64,000 nucleotides of DNA from Bacteroidales bacterium (GTDB lineage Bacteria > Bacteroidota > Bacteroidia > Bacteroidales > F082), in NCBI GenBank assembly GCA_017649945.1, contig JAGCFU010000025.1, forward strand, positions 1 through 64,000, in the 5' to 3' direction. The position numbers and the translations under genes were made by a program. The notes under the pieces are model-generated. The model saw nothing but the letters and a program-made list of their open reading frames with translations, was not told where the DNA came from and did not search any database. The stretch's first letter is position 1. Every line of letters starts with the position of its first letter. Positions 61,562 through 64,000 of the stretch are shown one piece after another.

Positions 61562-64000
61562 TATCTCTTGACGATTTTTGTCGTTGAAAGATTACCTTTC
61601 TTATCGAGTATTCTCACAAAATAAATTCCGCTTGTCAAATCAGCAATATTGATTGATTCTGAGGCATTGACGTCCCTTGAAACGACTCTCATTCCGATAG
61701 AATTGTAAATTTCCACAGACTGAATCTCCTCGCCATTGATATTAATCACATCATTAGCCGGATTCGGATAAACCGCGAATTCATTGTCGTCAACAACAGA
61801 TTCAACGTTGAGAATCAAAGTGTTGCCAGGGAAAGTGATATCATCGACCCAACAGACATATTCTTCTGTACTGCCGCTTTGAGCTGTATAATAGCACCAT
61901 TTTACAGTATGCTGTCCGGCAGGCAATTCCATCGTATACAATGTCCAGTCAAGATCTCCATACAACAGAGATTTGACTGTATTATCCAAATAGATAATGA
62001 GCGCAGCCCTATTATGTTTGATATGCATCTTGTAATAGAATGAAAGTTCGCCGTCGGTAGTGTTCTCCATTTCAATAATCATTGAAGCCGACTGATGTTT
62101 TGAAAGTTGTGGCGACTGAGCGCTGTAGGTACCGGAATGTGCCTCGGCATCAGTGGTAAACCAATAATCATCGCCTTCAAGCATCCAGTTTAAATGTGAG
62201 AAATCGTCTTCAAAGTCCTCATGTACTGTTCCAACTGTCAAAACTATGTTTTTATCAGATGAATACTGACCTGTGATAGCGCTTACATTAACGGTAACAG
62301 TGGTGCCGTTCGGGGCATCGTCAGCGATTCTTATTTCAATGCTATCCTCAAATTCAGCACCGACTGCCACATTGGCGAAATGTATGTCGTTGCTGGCAAA
62401 TGACAGATATTCCGAATTCAAACTTCCGTGGATATAAGGATTTTCGGCTACATAATGACCGGTATTTTTGCCTTTTGCAGTAATCCTGAACGTCTCACCT
62501 GGATCAAGGAAGCCGTTCATGTCGCCAGATACTTCCTCGTATGTCAACTCATTGATTGTCATCACAGGAGCCACTGCCTGGAAGAAAATATCACGGTTCC
62601 AAACATTGATTCCATCGGTGCACGTCATCAAGAAATCGATATAAGTCTCGTCAGGAATGTTATTAGCGACCTCGAAATCGAAGGCGTCGGTAATCATCAC
62701 CGAAGTGCCGGCGTTTACCGTTCCAACTTCCACTGTCGGCTTCGACAGATTTACAAAATCTGAAACTGTCGACAATGTAGCGCTCACGTTACTTGCAGTC
62801 ACTGAGCCGGCATTCTTGAAATCGACATCCATTGAGATGTTTCTTCCGAAAAGTAAATCTCCATGAATATCAATATCTTGCGGATAAACGAAAGCTGTAT
62901 TGGCGGCTATTCCGATGATATTTATAGTCTGAGGATAGGCGTTAGGTCCGGTGATGATAAGTTGCAGAGTGTCGGTGACATCGAGAGCATCCGCGAAGTC
63001 GACATTTGCGTTTCCGTTGGCATCTGTCATGCCGAAAGCGAGCAGTTCGCCGTTATGGAATAGGCTGCAGCGGAAATTGCTTTGTGCCTCGCCTCTCTTG
63101 GTGATGGTGACAGGAGTTGTGGTGGTTCCCACCGGCAATGCCGATGCATAGCTTATTTCCGGACGGAAAGGCTCGTCGAGCCAAGGACAAACAGCCACAT
63201 CACCTAAAATATTGATATCGTAGAGGTTCCAACGCATTGCGCCGTCATCGCCCCAAGGTGTTGATACGTAAGGAGCTGTCATGATTTTCATCTCTACGAA
63301 GGCTGTTCCGATGTAAGGCAGACGGTCGTTATAATAAGCGTCGATGAACTCACGGTGCAGGTGAGCGGCCATACCGTCGCCCCATGGCTGATACCATCCG
63401 TAACGCGAGTTACCTGTGGTTGCCACGAAACCGGTTGAGATGTTTACCATGCGTTCAAGAATACATGTGTGTGTAAAGTCACCGCAGATGCAGCCATGTG
63501 AATGGAAGAAGTTATAGTTGTGATTCACACCATCGAGTTGTGCGAAAGAATTGTCGTCGGTAGTATTTACATACCATCCCGCCACATAATCAGTATTAGC
63601 GTGACCCACATGATGCACATACTGTCCGCCATTACTATTGATAACTTTACGGAAAGTACCGCCTGCCCAGCTCACTGTAGCAGTGGCATAATATTTCACA
63701 AAGTTATATTCTGCAGGAATACCGACTGTAGTATAGTCGAATGCGCTTGAGCCGCCGATGAGCAAATTAAGGTCAGTGCTGCCATAGTAGCCGTCGCCGA
63801 GATGTTCACCACCGAGGATTACTGTCCGGAACTCGCCGAGCACAGGGTTTGCCTGATACTCTAACGTCTTGTGCATCATGTTGTTAAACTGAATCTCATT
63901 ATTGAAAGGCATACGACCGATACCCAGTTCAGGAAGGAGGTCATCTTCGCCGATTTCGCCCCAAACGCCGTCGTTGTCGTCATCCCATGTGCCATCGAGA
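61561..64000 (-). CDS. Gingipain-like C25 cysteine protease with type IX sorting domain (partial)
   Basis: Secreted protease of the C25 family, cut by the right edge of the window; the frame is open to base 64000. The visible start includes WDDDNDGVWGE and ELGIGRMP, the family's pre-catalytic segment. Catalytic His lies in HHVGHANTD (codon at 63601-63603), and catalytic Cys in SHGCICGDF (codon at 63490-63492). Ig-like and CARDB-like domains, a cleaved-adhesin-like jelly roll (YWFTTDAEAHSGTYSAQSP) and a type A sorting domain (FAVYPNPANDVIN) follow. The propeptide lies outside the window. Substrate side (Arg or Lys) is not readable. Its stop overlaps holB by one base. Confidence 0.86.
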   Translation of the reverse strand, partial: LDGTWDDDNDGVWGEIGEDDLLPELGIGRMPFNNEIQFNNMMHKTLEYQANPVLGEFRTVILGGEHLGDGYYGSTDLNLLIGGSSAFDYTTVGIPAEYNFVKYYATATVSWAGGTFRKVINSNGGQYVHHVGHANTDYVAGWYVNTTDDNSFAQLDGVNHNYNFFHSHGCICGDFTHTCILERMVNISTGFVATTGNSRYGWYQPWGDGMAAHLHREFIDAYYNDRLPYIGTAFVEMKIMTAPYVSTPWGDDGAMRWNLYDINILGDVAVCPWLDEPFRPEISYASALPVGTTTTPVTITKRGEAQSNFRCSLFHNGELLAFGMTDANGNANVDFADALDVTDTLQLIITGPNAYPQTINIIGIAANTAFVYPQDIDIHGDLLFGRNISMDVDFKNAGSVTASNVSATLSTVSDFVNLSKPTVEVGTVNAGTSVMITDAFDFEVANNIPDETYIDFLMTCTDGINVWNRDIFFQAVAPVMTINELTYEEVSGDMNGFLDPGETFRITAKGKNTGHYVAENPYIHGSLNSEYLSFASNDIHFANVAVGAEFEDSIEIRIADDAPNGTTVTVNVSAITGQYSSDKNIVLTVGTVHEDFEDDFSHLNWMLEGDDYWFTTDAEAHSGTYSAQSPQLSKHQSASMIIEMENTTDGELSFYYKMHIKHNRAALIIYLDNTVKSLLYGDLDWTLYTMELPAGQHTVKWCYYTAQSGSTEEYVCWVDDITFPGNTLILNVESVVDDNEFAVYPNPANDVININGEEIQSVEIYNSIGMRVVSRDVNASESINIADLTSGIYFVRILDKKGNLSTTKIVKR

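Noticed and set aside
1..64000. Known anti-phage defence systems, prophage, integrases, transposases, rRNA operons
   Set aside because: None of the coding regions matches a family I recognise for these, on either strand.

Overview
The window is a 64 kb piece of a Bacteroidota chromosome, almost certainly order Bacteroidales. The support is a type IX secretion component (PorZ), four proteins ending in type IX sorting-type C-terminal domains, GldH, a mevalonate-pathway GHMP kinase pair, many short Cys-anchored lipoproteins, TANNTTTG-type promoter boxes and tRNAs without an encoded CCA. The peptidylarginine deiminase and gingipain-like protease recall Porphyromonas, but the genus cannot be named from the sequence. 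Genes are packed very tightly, and most converging pairs overlap or nearly touch.

Layout. 1-4.3 kb: the tail of a GHMP kinase, a membrane-tethered AraC-type regulator with a probable periplasmic propeller, and two tandem paralogous lipoproteins. 4.4-9.5 kb: F-type ATP synthase genes atpB-E-F-H-A-G (atpD and atpC are absent), followed 8 bp later by a LicD / cytidylyltransferase / asparagine-synthase-like / CDP-glycerol transferase cluster (9.5-13.1 kb) for a polyol-phosphate-type surface decoration. 13-18 kb (minus): a type IX cargo beta-helix protein, a YfhO membrane protein and a family 2 glycosyltransferase. 18-24.5 kb: an Ig-like lipoprotein, an rRNA methyltransferase, two paralogous lipoproteins flanking rfaE2, and a flippase-like membrane protein. 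24.5-29 kb: panD-panC, tRNA-Arg(CCT), porZ-recO. 29-33 kb (minus): gldH-wza-wzc, with a Gly-Tyr repeat tail on Wzc. 33-36 kb: mrdA-rodA. 36-43 kb (minus): pfkA, an S23-like four-helix-bundle gene between perfect inverted repeats, aspS, a U32 protein carrying in-frame palindromic elements, and a radical SAM fusion protein. 43-47.7 kb: an unrecognised four-gene operon of exported proteins ending in a leucine-rich repeat protein. 47.7-52.5 kb: mevalonate kinase, diphosphomevalonate decarboxylase, DUF4837 and an MltD/LysM transglycosylase. 52.6-55.4 kb: a PPAD-like deiminase, an MBL hydrolase and tRNA-Glu(CTC). 55.4-64 kb (minus): a gingipain-like C25 protease (cut by the window edge), holB, lnt, dus, a UshA-like phosphoesterase and a heptosyltransferase-like GT9.

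How it fits together. Most of the window serves the cell envelope: lipoprotein maturation (lnt), elongation (mrdA, rodA), peptidoglycan trimming (MltD), heptose and polysaccharide synthesis or export (rfaE2, GT9, wza, wzc), a surface-decoration cluster, and the type IX system (porZ) that would export the deiminase, the C25 protease and the beta-helix protein. Core metabolism (ATP synthase, pantothenate, mevalonate, PFK) is interleaved.

The most unusual signals are: (1) two dispersed repeat families, one GC-rich palindromic family found in frame inside two genes and forming the 3' end of a third, and one AT-rich family that brackets the S23-like gene and recurs in the atp operon; (2) a radical SAM protein fused to a second domain with one of those palindromes at the junction; (3) a deiminase with the full set of PPAD catalytic and carboxylate-binding residues; (4) the four-gene exported operon. 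I saw no CRISPR array, prophage, transposase or rRNA gene.
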